47,307 bases of DNA from Haplomitrium mnioides (GCA_049999725.1 JBNGIS010020325.1:1-47307); one strand, 5' to 3'; positions 11,317 to 23,800 are shown, counted from the stretch's first letter. Notes: generated from the letters alone by a model not told the origin. Numbers and translations: made by a program.

Positions 11317-11589
11317 TTATGAGGAGGACTCGGAACTCTGATCCGTCTCCTCGTCACTATCCAAGGTGTTCAAAGAATCGTCAGAGTCATACTTGGACCT
11401 TGTCTTCCTCCGAAAGCTGGTGATAGCAGCCTTCACATGAGATCTTGCTGCATTGACAGCATCCTCGAGAGTCTGTGGATCCGTTTGGCGTACCCAAGTC
11501 TCAATCCCTCTGGGGAGCGCTGCCAGGAACCATGCTGTGAGCATTTCATCAGTGGCTGGAGGGTGTAGCTTCCTCGCCACTTTCTTGAA
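11317..11589 (-). pseudogene. gag: Gag, C-terminal half of capsid and acidic linker
   Basis: This continues the Gag frame after the TAG at 11590. LTAWFLAALPRGIETWVRQ and LEDAVNAA are typical of the second helical half of retrotransposon Gag. It then becomes a Ser/Asp/Glu-rich linker that ends in a TAA at 11317. Past that stop the frame continues as a Lys-rich stretch towards the zinc knuckles. Confidence 0.85.
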
Positions 11590-11931
11590 CTATTGTAGGA
11601 ACCTTCTCATAGACTCCTTCTTCATTCTCAGCTGCCCCATTTTGATCAACGCCTCCGTCGCTTCGCCAATCCCACGAAACTCTGCTATGAAGGCCGCTTT
11701 GAATGCATGCCAGTCCCTCTTGACATTGTCTGGCAAGTCTTTGTACCAGGGCTGGACCTCTCCCTTTAGCACTACTGGTAGGATCCCAATCTTGACATGG
11801 GCTTCCCTATTTGCTGCTACAGTGTTCTCAAGGTCATCCAACCATGCATCTGGGTCATCCTTCGGGCGTCCCTTGAAGGACTTGTATTTGAATCTCCCCC
11901 GAAGCCCAGAAGGTGGTACAAGGTTGGCCAT
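11590..11931 (-). pseudogene. gag: Gag, N-terminal half (retrotransposon capsid domain)
   Basis: The protein begins MANLVPPSGLRGRFKYKSF and continues with a DAWLDDLENTV stretch, an LKGEVQPWYKDLP stretch and a HAFKAAFIAEFRG stretch. This is the pattern of the retrotransposon Gag family, whose product forms the virus-like particle. The first ATG at 11931 was chosen; the frame is open slightly further upstream, but only from a GTG. The frame stops at a TAG after RRFLQ and resumes directly with the second half of the capsid domain, so the stop is a point mutation. No membrane or signal segments are visible. Confidence 0.88.
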
Positions 11932-12110
11932 CCCTCCACTAGCCACTACCACTTCCACCCAGAAATCTCTTCTTTCCGCCACTCTTCCTTAACAGGCTCA
12001 ACCCCCAATTGCTCTATTTCTCAAGAGTGGCTTTCTCACCAACTGACTTGAGTCTCTTGTGCACACAGTGGTCTCTCTGGTTCGGGTTGGTCTCGGGTTT
12101 TCCAAACCTT

Positions 12111-12130
12111 TGGCCCTCCTTCTAGCGCCA
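12111..12130 (-). promoter_or_regulatory. Primer-binding site
   Basis: On the minus strand tggcgctagaaggagggcca lies eight bases inside the 5' LTR. It begins TGG, complementary to a tRNA CCA end. I do not assign the tRNA from memory. Confidence 0.8.
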
Positions 12131-12138
12131 AAAATTCA

Positions 12139-15100
12139 TGTCGCTCCCCTATTCTAGGCCTTAACCTTCTCAGTCACCTCTTTGGAAGCAGGGGAGGACA
12201 GGCTACAGGCTTTCAGGTCCTTTTCTGAGATGGCCCCTTACCAATTATCGTTTTTAGCCCTTAAGGACTTTCCCCTTCCTTACAGACCTTATGTTCACCA
12301 CTCACTCTTCTTGTGTTTGCACTCAACTCATTCATTTAGAACCCAGTTCACATTCATCACACCCAACATTCGTGTAATTCTTTCAATGTATTCCAAAGGT
12401 CCAAACTTGGGACCCTGCCACCTTATATGTGCTTGAGGCAGAATAGGTGTTGGTGACCTGCACCACTTGAACAATACAACAAGGCTGGACTCCCCCTCTC
12501 AGGGTTGTCTCAGAGCTGAAACATATTATCCTAACTATTCTAATGTGATCTAATTCCTAACTATGCAAAAGGATCAGGAACAGAGAGCATTCACCCCCAG
12601 GATACCAGAACTTGTGTCGAGGGATTGGACTCCCCCTCCAAGGATGTTCCCAGGGTCTGCTCAACTATCCCGATGCCTTCTAATCTAATAAGCCACTAAG
12701 ACACAAAGCAGAAAGGAAATCTAGCTACACAGATATAGACAAACGATTTACACACTATATGCAAGAGAGAACAGAGTCCTTGAAGGCCATCTAGATTTCT
12801 ACAAAATAATACTTCTCTTGTGAGTCCCGCTGCCTTACAACTGCAGCCCAGCAACCCACACACCCTCCTCTCCAGATAGCTTTTTAACTTCCCTCACGAG
12901 AAGCCCTGCTTTTACTTCCTCGTGCTAGGAAGAGAGTTTCTTTGACTTCCACCTCTCGAAGATAGCTTTCCTAGCTGCAGGTAGCTCACTCCACCCCCGA
13001 GCCTTGATAGAACATCCCGCGCAGTACGCAAGCACTAACGCAGCCCCCCCTCTCAACTCCACTTGAAGAAACACACTAGAGCGTACTCCGAACACTCTGG
13101 GCTGATGCACTTTCACAAGGAATTGCTGAGCCGACTCCAAGCTCCTCACTTAGAAGCCCCTCCTTAGCTCTCAGCAAACCAAGAATTCCTTTGAATTGAC
13201 ATATCGATTCACCTCCGCTCTGGTCCACCGGCAAGGATGAGTTCACCTGGATCGCCTGAGCATCTAGAGCTCCTCACTTTGTGATTCTCGGCACCCCTCC
13301 AGTCCACCTCTGAGTCCCCCTGGCCCCCTGGAGCTAGTACACCCACTTCACGCAATTCCTCACTGAACTCTTCACCCTTGCCTTACCATGTGCAATTCAC
13401 TCGTCTTGCGGTCGCTGTTGCTTCCTGCAATTGCCCGTGCATCAACTTGGAAGAATTCGAAGGTTGCCAAGGTATACTCCCCTTGCGAGCACTGAATTTG
13501 CGAGCCCGATACCAACAAAGGTCGTTAATCCCGTTAGCTCCCTAGAGCTGAGAGGTGACGACGCGTGGCTCTCGCCAGCTAATCCCGTTACAACGGACAA
13601 GTAGCGCGCGCCGCGTGTCTTGTGATGATGAAAGTACAACGGTAATATCAACGGGGAGTCCGAGGAATCTTGCGGCTGAGATTCCGTAGATTCCCACGGC
13701 TAAGTCCGAAGGGTTCTTCAGAACAGAGTTTCGAAGCATCCCACGGAACCCAGTCCACGGAATCTCCAAATATTCCCCCGCAGATCCTAAGTCACTCTCC
13801 TTGCGCCACATCACCCGTTGCATCGCCATTCGACGCCGTCTTGTAAGGAGGTAGGTGGACCGTTGGCTGAATTCCTTCTGAGGTTGACCCTTGGAAACCC
13901 CTGCATGCTTCCCAAGGCGCCACGTCGTCCGAAGGCCACCATTCGACGTCGCCTCGCAAAGGGTTAGGCAGACTGTCGCGCGGACCCTTCTTCCGAAGTT
14001 GACCGTCGTAAACCTTGCCTTCTTGTTAGCTTGCCACATTTCCGAAGCCCTGTCACGGACTCCCTGTGCTTGCAACGTCATCCGAAGAGGCAATGCGGGC
14101 CTTACTCTGCTCGCCGAATAAGAACTGTGCCGGTTGTTGCTGTTTCGTCCTACCCTCGAGATAAGAACGATGTGTGCGTCTGAGGCTCCCTTCATTATCT
14201 TATTCGAAAGCTCGATATAGGAACTACCAGACCCTTCGTCCCTCTGTCAAACTTTCAGATGATGCAGTTGGACCCTGTCAAACTTTCGCTCTTGGTAATG
14301 CTGAAGTTGTGTTGAATCTTTCTTTAAGCGCCTGCTTGCTCCTCCATTGGTCAGACCTGCGTTAAATCCCCTCTCCGACACTCCTCTGTGTTTCCTCTTG
14401 ACGGATCCGCGCTAAGTCACCTCTTCGGCTTCATCGGAACTCCCCTTCTCGGATCTTTGATAGATCACCCTTCCGACACCCTTCTGTTCTCCTTCGACCA
14501 GACCCTCAATATGTCGCTGCTTCGGGCCCTTTTCCTTGCTCCCATGTTGGATTTCTCGCGAATCCCTCTTAACCGAGGTCCCTACGTCGTAAGACGGATC
14601 GGAACCCTGCTAAGTGGGCTCCCCACTTAGGGAGGCGCTTGTCCGTAGATTCGCGGGCCTCTTGGTGCCGCCACGTCGTCCGTGGAATCCCTCGATGTGC
14701 TCCGGAGATGCCACATTTCCGTGGAATCTCGCGAGGCCTTCCGGGGACTCCACATTTCCGTCCGGATTCGCGGACTCGAATGGAAGGAATCGATTGGCCC
14801 TTATAGGGCACGCTCTTGCTTGCGGGATCAAGGCATCCCTCTTCCTTGGCCTTGGTCGCCCTCGTGACGATCGCCGCGTGTCTCGTGACGATGAAAGTAC
14901 AACGGTAATATCAACGGGGAGTCCGAGAAATCTTGCGGCTGAGATTCCGTAGATTCCCACGGCTAAGTCCGAAGGGTTCTTCGGAACAGAGTTCCAAAGC
15001 GCCCCGCAGAACCCAGTCCACGGAATCTCCAAATATTCCCTTGCAGATCCTAAGTCACCCTCCTTGCGCCACATCACCCGTTGCACTGCCATCCGACGCC

Positions 15101-16575
15101 GCCCTGCAAGGGGGTAGACGGACCGTTGGCTGACTTCCTTCCGAGGTTGACCCTCGGAAACCCCTTCGTGCTTCCCAAGGCGCCACGTCGTCCAAAGGCC
15201 GTCATTCGACGTCGCTCCGCAAAGGGTTAGGCGGACCATCACGTGGACCCTTCTTCCGAAGTTGACCGTCGTACACCTTGCCTTCTCATTAGCTTACCAC
15301 ATTTCCGAAGCCCTCCCACGGACTCCCTGTGCTTGCCACGTCATCCGAAGAGCCAATGCAGGCCCTACTCTGCTCGCCGAATAAGAACTGTGCCGGTTGT
15401 TGCTGTTTCATCCTTCCCTCGAGATAAGAATGATGCGTGCGCTTGAGGCTCCCTTTGTTATCGTATTCAAAAGCTCGATATAGGAACTACCAGACCCTTC
15501 GTCCCTCTGTCAAACTTTCATATATTGCGGTTGGACCCTGTCGAACTTTTGCCCTTGGTAATGCCGAAGCTGCGTTGAATCACCCTTTAAGCGCCTGCTT
15601 GCTCCTCCGTCGATCAGACCTGCGTTAAATCCCCTTTCTGACACTCCTCTGTGTTTCCTCTTGACGGATCCGCGCTAAGTCAGCCCTTCGGCTTCATCGG
15701 AACTCCCCTTCTTGGATCTCCGATAGATTACCCTTCCGGCACCCTTATGTTCTCCTTCGGCCAGACCCTCGATATGTTGCTGCTTCGGGCCCTCTTCCTT
15801 GCTCCCATGCTGGATTTCTCGCGGATCCCTTTTAATCGGGGTCCCCACGTCGTATGACGGATCGGAACCCTACTAAGTGGGCTCCCCACTTAGGGAGGCG
15901 CCTGTCCGTAGATTCGCGGGCCTCTTGGTGCCCGTCCGTGGAATCCCGCGATGTGCTCCGGAGACACCACGTTTCCGTGGAATCTCGCGGGGCCTTCCGA
16001 AGACTCCACATTTCCGCCCGAATTCGCGGACTTGAATGGAAGGAATCGATCGGCCTTTGTAGGGCACGCTCCAGCTTGTGGGATCAAGGCATCCCTCTTC
16101 CCTGGTCTTGCTCGCCCTCGTGACGATCTTACCTTCTCATTTCCCTCCTTGACCCTTGCTTCCCAATTTGTGGCCACTACAAGACCCCCGCGATATGCCT
16201 TTCTTCGGGGTGCCTTCGGATTTCGTCGTTGTGGATCCGTTCCTCTTCCACCTGCGATTGCTTCGCCACAGGTGGCTGCTCTCTTCCTTCTCCCCAGGCT
16301 CCGATCCCCGCATCCTCTTAAGGCCCATGGATTCTCGTTGACCTGCTTCGAATTTTGAAAGGTGGCCCCTCCTCTGGCTAGCGATCTTGGTTCCCTTCTC
16401 ATCTCCTCTGCCATGATCCTGTTTCCCTCCTAGGACTCATGCGCTCTGCTCTTAGAAGCCGTTTGAGGGTAATCCGTGGCTCCTGAGATGTCTTCACACT
16501 TGCCAAGGGTTATTGTATCGCTGATGCTTCCAATTTCCTGAGTTCTGCTTGAATGCTCCAAACCACCGACTGACA
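12139..16575 (-). repeat. 5' LTR (4437 bp) with internal tandem duplication
   Basis: On the plus strand it runs from tgtcgctcccctattct to ccaccgactgaca; in element sense TGTCAG...GCGACA. It is 1,253 bp longer than the other LTR, almost exactly the size of the internal duplicated unit described next. It carries two copies of the paired hairpin (14585-14630 and 15848-15893). Confidence 0.95.
13610..16127. repeat. 1.26-kb tandem duplication within the 5' LTR
   Basis: Unit 1 is 13610-14872 and unit 2 is 14873-16127. Both start gccgcgtgtc and end at ctcgtgacgatc. The left LTR has one such unit (from about 4589 to about 5855). At the junction, ctcgtgacgat occurs both at the unit end and just inside the next unit's start (gtgtctcgtgacgatgaaag), so short homology probably guided the event. 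Over the first 110 bp the two units differ at about 3 positions, whereas unit 1 and the left LTR differ at about 11, so the duplication probably followed insertion. Confidence 0.93.
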
Positions 16576-16580
16576 AAAGA
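16576..16580. repeat. Target-site duplication (aaaga), right copy
   Basis: Identical to 3105-3109. Confidence 0.93.
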
Positions 16581-16881
16581 TCATGCTAGAATGAACTTTG
16601 TTGTTTATTTGATTTCATGTGAGTACTAAAATGATAAAACAAATTAGCAATGCTTATGCGTGCATAAATTTGTTGCCTATATATTTCATACAAGTACTCT
16701 CAAGATCATAATAAATTCATCTTCCCCTTGGTTGCAAGGACTTGAAAGAGAATAGCTTATACATTGCTATTTGTTTTAGAGAAATGTTTTTGTTCAAACA
16801 CAAAATCTGACATCTAAACAAGCATAGAGTTCAACAAAGTTCTCTAAACATATGTTTTTTTTTTAAATTTTAAATAGTTCA

Positions 16882-17148
16882 TCATTTTGCTGCTTCCTCA
16901 AGCACCTTGTTCTCTTTAGTACATATATTGTTTTCTACAGCTATAGAATGAAGAGCCTCAACTTCTCCAGTTGATGCTAAATCAAAATGAGACTCTCCAA
17001 TCTCAAACATTACTTCTAAGCCTCTCAAAGCACTTGTTGTACTAGACGGAATATGCTCCTTATAGTAAACATAAACTATTTGAGACTTTGCAGTATAAGA
17101 TAGAAAATAAACCATTTTCAAAAAGATTAAAACTTCAAAAGAGAACAC
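16882..17148 (-). pseudogene. Unrecognised minus-strand frame shared with 41918-42128
   Basis: An 88-codon frame that I do not recognise. It contains AKSQIVYVYYKEHIPSSTT, and a decayed frame on the same strand at about 42040-42128 reads ESQIVYAYHKEHIPPGT; both run on to an acidic Glu/Leu-rich end. Two diverged copies conserving an amino-acid stretch suggest a former repeat-borne coding region, perhaps an old transposon gene. No catalytic motif is visible, so no function is given. Confidence 0.35.
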
Positions 17149-17220
17149 TTCAAAAGATTAAAAAAGGAAAAAAAAAAAAAAAACATTTGAAACAAAAAAA
17201 AAAAGTCGCGAGTCAATACG

Positions 17221-17360
17221 TAGAGAAACTTGCTTGTTCAATAGCGCAATGACTTGGTTGTTCATGTGCACATGGACAAGCAAGTCCTTGTACGCAAGGA
17301 CAAGCAAATCCATGCATGCATGTACAAGCGCCACCAAACTCAAATTGACTTGCAAGTTTA
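17221..17360. repeat. Quasi-palindromic minisatellite, array 1
   Basis: Diverged units of about 24 bp, each an imperfect palindrome: catgtgcacatg (17263-17274, perfect), gtccttgtacgcaaggac and catgcatgcatg. Related arrays lie at 18826-19160, 41485-41640 and 43311-43430. Confidence 0.7.
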
Positions 17361-18825
17361 TTCTTGTATAGTCTCTACTCACTAAAACACAAAAAATCTA
17401 TGCATGCATAGACTCCTTAGATTTTGAGGTACAAATTCAATATGAAAACAAAAATGTTTGTACATGCAATAAAAAATAGGTCATCTACTATCAATGTCTC
17501 ACGCCTAGTCTAGCAATATACCTCTCAACAAAAAGATTTTGTCCTCATTACCAAAACTTTATGTTTCAAAATCCTGAAACATTTCATCAAGTTGAGAGCT
17601 CTTTAGCCTCAACTCTCTTCAAAATAGATATTTTGATTTCAACTAATAGAGCTTGTTCTAAACAATTTTGAGATCAAGCTCAAGTGTTTTCTTGTGAATA
17701 TGTAGCTTCTTAAGACAATTGCTTCAATTTTGGAGATGAAATCATCTCGCTCTCAATACACTACTCATGCCACTATTTGGCCTTTTTTAATTGAGGTCAT
17801 CTCTTGCAAATTCTTTTGGTCATAGATGTTGTTGGTCACAAAAATCTGGGCTTCTGTTAGTGCAACCTTGACATAAACGTAATAGATGCAAAGCAAAAAC
17901 ATCAAATTCTTTGCTCCATATTTTGGAATCAATAGTTGCTTTGCAACAACATTGTGATTGCCCTTGGAAAATACATACCTTTACTTGTGAGGTGCATTCT
18001 TTTTTATTGTGGTAATGGACTTAAAATATAGGCACAAGAAGTTTGAGCTCGATATTAAGCAACACATATTTATTTGTTGGCATCCACTATGCCAGCGATT
18101 CCACAAAATCTTTGTTCAATCTTTGGATTTGGAATGACCACCAACTCTCCATCCCTAGCTTTGGCAAATTAAAAATTTTGAGACAAATAGTGGCAACTTT
18201 TTTTTTCACCTTACACTTTTGTATCACACTTTCAAAAATTTTGTTTTTTTATCTTTCTCATAAATAGTTTGAGGATAAGTGTGCTCCCTTTCATGAACTA
18301 TTGTCAAGCCTTTGTGAGGCACTTGCATGGGTTTATGAGGTTGGTGCCTCTTGCATGGAATCAGTCTTAGGCTCCCATTTTGAACCACTAGAAGTAAGAG
18401 AAGAAAAAATCATCTCTAGAGCACTTGCTAGAGATGGAGGAGGAGGAGAAGGCTATCTGCAAGCTAGAAGGGCTGGAATCAACTTCTTTCTTAGTTGACT
18501 TTGCTTCTTTCTAGATGAGCCTTCTTTGTACTTAGGTGCTTTCCATTTGTCTTTTGCTAAAGGTCTCATTGGTGCTTTATAAACGGAGGTTGCCGCACTT
18601 GGGTGTGGAATGCATTGCACAACAAATAATCCAAGATTCAACTTTAAAACTTCTTAAGAGAGAGTAAGCTTCACAAAATCTTTCTCAATGCATCATTATA
18701 TCCATCAACAAAGTTGACAAGAAACTAGGCCATTTGTTAAAAAACATAAATTTATAAAAATCAAAACTCAAACACAAGGTTGGAAAATAGCTCAAGACAA
18801 CAAAGATTAAGCCGTTGAGACTATG
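17361..18825. other. AT-rich background, no gene recognised
   Basis: Short frames only (for example 18043-18267 plus and 18453-18641 minus), without recognisable domains, clear codon bias or repeat structure. A Lys/Arg-rich minus-strand frame at 18453-18641 is the only mildly protein-like one. Confidence 0.5.
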
Positions 18826-19160
18826 GAATCTATGTGCACATAGGTTGTGAAGTCTATGTGCGCATGAAATATGGGAGTTTAAGCACGCCAAAACTCCAAA
18901 ATCAATACATACAGTAAGGACTTCACAACTCATATGCAAAGGGACTCCATAGTCCATTCATGCATGGACTTCACAATTGTACGTGCAAGAATTATAGAGT
19001 CCATGCAAGTAATGATTGTGAGAGTCCATGCGTATATAGACTTGGTAGTACATACATGCATAGATTTGGAAGTTTAAGCAAGAAAAGGCTGTGGAGTCCA
19101 TACACACATAGATTGTAGAGTCCATGTGTGCATGGACTACCAAATCTTCATGTGCATGAG
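18826..19160. repeat. Quasi-palindromic minisatellite, array 2
   Basis: Degenerate units built on agtccatgygcatggacttcaca, separated by short spacers, for example agtccattcatgcatggact and agtccatgtgtgcatggact. Less regular than the array at 43311-43430. Confidence 0.65.
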
Positions 19161-20819
19161 CTCAACAATAAAAGAAAAGTAAAAGAATGTTATGCCTATC
19201 TCTTGCCTTTTGTTTGCTTTGAGAAAATCTTTGCTAAAGATGTCAATGCCTTTAACTTTTTCCAATGCAAATTTCTTTGAGAAAGCTTTGTACAATTCAA
19301 TGCCCTTCTCACTTGCCATAATAACTCTGATATGGGGTTTTTTTCTCTTGTGCACCATTGTTACTTGCACGAGTCTACCAAAGTTGTACTTCTCAGCTTT
19401 TCTACTCCAAATATACAAGTGCTCTTGTGTGTCTTTTATTGAACCACACAAAATCAACCACTTGAAAGGTAATTATATCAACTCAATAACTTTAATCATA
19501 TACAAGTCATGATGTGGTTTTTCTTGAGTAGGTTTTCTTAGTAACATATGTGTTGCCATCTTTATACTTCTCTAAAACTAAAGAAATGCAAGGTAAAAAA
19601 TGAATAACAAATTCTGGAGTGAAAGTGAGAGGGAAAAAAAGACAAATGATAAGTAATTGTAGAATTACTTGTACAAACAATGACAATATGATAGCTATGC
19701 ACACGACAATGGAAAGAAGCCTTCTATCCAAGTTTTTGTATATCTGAAAATCAAAGGTGGGTTTTCTACCAAAAAACTCATTCATGTAACTTTTTCTATG
19801 TCATTTTGCATGGTGAAAAACAATATATAGCATATTGTCAATATATATCTTTCTAGTTGTTCTTTCTCTTTGAAAACTTTACACTATTTTGTCGTTTTGT
19901 GAAGCTTTCCAAAAACAACAACTTTTTTGAGGTATTTTTTTGGACTATATTTATTTTGCAATCATTTTATCTAGTTTTATATTTCATTTTTCATTTATTT
20001 CAAATGACATCAGTGAGAAGAGGCAAAAATTAATTGGAATTTCAAGATGTGTGTTCTCATAAATATTTTAGTTCTAGAAAACAAGTTGATTTTCTATCAA
20101 GTAGTTATTTGGAGGATAGAAAAATTGGTAAAAAAAACCATCAAGTTTGATGAAAAGATTATTGGGAAAAACTTGCCTATTATACAAGATGATATCTCAA
20201 CTAAAAACAATGTAGGAGTGAACCAAATGTATGATGTAAAGCTAGAGGTTTCGTCGGTTTCTCCTCATGTGACTTTGATGTTGAGTGCACATTGCAGATA
20301 AGAGGTGGGTTAAAGTGTGGCTCACTTATCAATACACATCAAATTCTACAAATTCTACAAAGTGTAAGCACTCAATACAAAATATTGTTGAAGTCTTCAA
20401 CTCTTTACTCCGAATGCTTTTACGCAAAACACTTTTTTCTCTCACTCTTCTAACTTTTATCACACTTCTTACTCTATGGAATACCCTTCCTCAAGTGTTT
20501 TCCCTCCAATGAGTTTTCAAAGTAGCTCCTCTAAGCATTTCTCTGATAATCTCTCTAAGAACAAATTCATCACTCCTAAGTCTCAACAGTGAAGTCCGAA
20601 GTCCCTTCTCCTCTCTACTCCTCTTTATATATTAGTCTAGATAATTACAAAGAGTAAAACTAAATATTATACAACCTTTGATGGTGATTATCGCTTATAA
20701 ATGTTGACTCTTAAGGATACTCCTATAATATCTCTGCCTTTTGTTTTCTTCTTCAAAGAACAAATGATCCAATTTTCTAATACCAATGATCCAATACAAA
20801 AAAATTCTAAGATAATGCT
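19161..20819. other. AT-rich background, no gene recognised
   Basis: Frames up to 106 codons occur on both strands but none has a recognisable domain. The last few hundred bases before 20819 include a Ser/Leu-codon-rich segment that could be remains of another element; I cannot name it. Confidence 0.5.
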
Positions 20820-23800
20820 TGTCACTCCCCTGTTTCAGGCCTTAACCTTTTCAAATGTTGCTTTGAAGGCAGGGGAGGACAGATTCAGGGCTTTCAAGTT
20901 CTTTTCTGAGATGGCTCCTTGCCAGTTATCACTTTGAGGCCTTAAAGATTCTCCTTTTCCTTACAAGCCTTTTTGTTCACCACTCACTCTCTTCTGGTTA
21001 CACTCAAATCATTCACTCATGCAACCCCCAGTCCATATTTACTACACCCAGCTTTCCTTGTGTAATTCCTTCACTTTATTCCAAAGGTCCAACTCTTGAG
21101 ACCTTGCTACCTTGTATATGTTGTGGGGCAAAAAGGTGTTGTGACCTACACCAATGAACGAATGATAGAGCATTGGACTACCCCTTCCAGGGTTGTCATA
21201 GAACTGATACAAATGATTCCTAACTAGCCTAAGATGATATAATTCCTAAGCTATGCAACAAGATCAGAAACAGAGAGCATTTACCCCCATGATCACTTGG
21301 TTGTGTTAAGGGACTTAACTCCCCTTCTAGAGCTGTCCCAGAGTCTACTCAACTAGTCATGATGTGTCCTAGTCTAAAAGGTCTTTTGAACTCAAATGCA
21401 AAATATAAATCTAACTATACATAGATACACATACACATTTACACTATGTACTGCAATGGAAATAGAGTCCTTGAAGGCCCTCTGGACTGATCTCACCAAT
21501 TGATCCTTCTCTTCTGAATCATTTGCTGCCTTCCAACCTTCACACCAACATCCACCCACACACCCCTCTCCAGATAGTTTTTCAACTTCCCTCTCGAGAA
21601 GCCCAGACTTTACTTCCTTAAGCTAGGAAGAGGATTTCTTTCACTTCCACCTCTGGAAGATAGTCTTCCCGATTGCAGGTAGCCCACTCCACCCCGAGCC
21701 TCGACAAGTTTTACTCCACAGTACGTGGGCACTAACGCAACCCCCCCTCTCAGCTCCACTTGAAGAATTACACTAGAGTGTACTCCGAACACTCTAGGTT
21801 GATGCTCCTACATAGGGAATGCAGAGACGACTCCAAGCTCCTCACTTGGCAGTCTCTCCGGATTTCTCAGCAAGCAAGAATCCCTTCTAGACTCTCGTAT
21901 CGATCCACCTCCGCCCCTAGTCCACTCACGGGGATGAGTTCACTTGGATCGCTTGAGCTTCTAGAGCTCTCCGCCCAGCGATTCTCAACACCCCTCCAGT
22001 CCACCTCCACCCCCTCTTGTCTCCAATGTGAGTTCACTCGTTTCACGTAGCTTCTCATTGGATTCTTCCTCCTGCCTTACCTCATTGCGATTTCTTTGTC
22101 TTGAGGTTGCTGTCACGTCCTTAGATTTCATGTGCATCAACCCAATCAAAATTGGAGCCCCTCGATGTATACCCCTAGAGCCTCATTGATCCCTCAAGCC
22201 CTTCCCGTTGAAAGGTCGTTAATCCCGTTGGGCTCGGAATGGGAGGTGACAATGCGTGTTCTGTGAGGTCGTTATTCCTGTTACAATAGAAAAGGAGATC
22301 GTGCCGCGTGTCCTATCGATTGGTCGAGAAGCGCCAAGTACAACGATAACTCTACAAGGAGTTCGAGGAATCTTGCGGGCCGAGATTCTATAGATTCCCA
22401 CGGAACCAAGTTTGAAGGGTTCCTCAGAAGAGAGTTTTGAAGCGCCTCATGGAACTTAGTCCACAAGAATCTTTGCAAATTTTCCCGAATATTCCACGAA
22501 TCCCCTCTGAGTGCCACGTCGTCCGAGGCTTCGCCATCCAACGCCGCCCCGCAAAATGGTAGGCAGACCGCCGCGCTGACTCTTTCTCCGAAGTTAACCT
22601 GCTCGTGGCCCGAGACCCGACAGGCTTCTACTTGCTGCTTTATGTCCTTTGACTTACCCAAAGCTTCCGAAGTCGCCACGTCATCCAAAGGACGCCGTCC
22701 GACGCCGCCCCGCAAAGGGGTAGGCGGACCGTCGGTTTGACCCTCTTCCAAAGTTGACCCACTGATCTTCCGTAGATGCCATGTCATCCGAAGAGCCTTC
22801 CCCTCTCTGAGTAAGAACTGTGCTGATGTTGCCGTTTCGGAATCCCCTTGTTATAAGAATAGCACGCGCGCTTGAGACTCCTTTCGCTAAGTTGCCATCT
22901 TGCTTGGTATAAGAACTATAAGGAGCTTCTTGAACCAACCCCGTGCATCCTCCGTTGAACTTTTCAACTTTGCAGCCATACCCTGTCGATCTTTCCCACT
23001 CGTCCTCGCTGGATCGGTGATAGATCCTCTTTTTGGCACTGCTTGCTCTTCCTCCGGTCGGATGTGCGCTAGATTGCGTCTTCGGCACTCCTCAGTTCTC
23101 GTCTGGTTGGATCGTCGATAGGTTACCTCTTCGGCACTGCTTGATCTTTGAGTGGCTGGATTTGCAATACATCCTCCTTTCAACTTTCCTCGGTTCTCCT
23201 CTGGTCGGATCATCGATATATCGCCTTTTCAGTTGATCCCTCCTTGCTCTCTAGTTGGGCCTTTCAACGGATCCCTATTAAGTGGGCTCTCAACGTCGAA
23301 AGACGGATCAGAACCCACTTAACCGGGTTCCCTACTTAGGGAGGCTGATTTCTGTTACGTCTTTTGGGGCTTGCCACCTCTCTATGAAGACCTTCGGACC
23401 TCCTGGAGTCGCCACATCACCCGCGGAATCTCGTGAAGTGCTCTAGAGATGCCAGGTTTCTGTGGAATCCTTCGGAGCCCTCAGAATGCTCCACGTTTCT
23501 GCTCAGACCTGTGGACTCGACGAAGGGGTTGGACCCTTGCAGAGCACGCTCACGCTTGCGGGATCGAGGCGTCCCCCTGGCCTAGCTTGCTCTAATGAAG
23601 ATCCCGCCTCCTCCTTCTTGTCTCTGATCCGTGCTTCTGATGTGTGGCTTTTGCAGGCACGGTTCGTTGTCCCCCTCTCTCTTGAGTGCCTTCACATTTT
23701 TGCTTTGTAGATCCGCTCTTCCTCTTTCGATCTCTTTGCTTTAGGTAGACGTTCCCTCCTCCTTGCTAGGCTTTGATTCCCACATCCCTATGAGACCTAC

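Larger units (their letters stand above)
6472..11931 (-). pseudogene. gag-pol: Gag-Pol polyprotein, decayed (whole region)
   Basis: About 1,820 codons can be followed from the first ATG (11931; an in-frame stop lies upstream at 11989-11991) to a taa at 6472-6474. All domains share one frame except reverse transcriptase, which is shifted between about 9400-9540 and about 8370, so the ancestor probably had a single gag-pol frame with no programmed shift. In-frame stops occur at 11590, 11317, 11029, 10495, 10108, 7840, 7456, 6772 and near 6648. Four are TAG where a glutamine codon is expected. Catalytic residues of reverse transcriptase and integrase survive, so the copy is only moderately old, but it cannot make a full protein. 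Confidence 0.93.
3110..16575 (-). mobile_element. Complete Ty3/gypsy LTR retrotransposon with very long LTRs
   Basis: The 13,466-bp element has LTRs at 3110-6293 and 12139-16575 with TG...CA ends, a 5-bp target duplication (aaaga), a primer-binding site beside the right LTR and a purine tract beside the left LTR. It carries one decayed gag-pol frame in the order Gag, zinc knuckles, protease, reverse transcriptase, RNase H, integrase, which is the Ty3/gypsy order. I see no chromodomain. The integrase tail (LLYNNKF...GKL...MGP) resembles non-chromovirus plant lineages such as Athila/Tat, but I cannot assign a lineage. Stops and at least two frameshifts make it non-autonomous. Unequal LTR lengths come from a tandem duplication in the right LTR. 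Confidence 0.96.

Noticed and set aside
17221-17360. CRISPR-like array from repeated palindromic units
   Set aside because: No unique spacers of constant length, no cas genes, and a plant context; it is a minisatellite.
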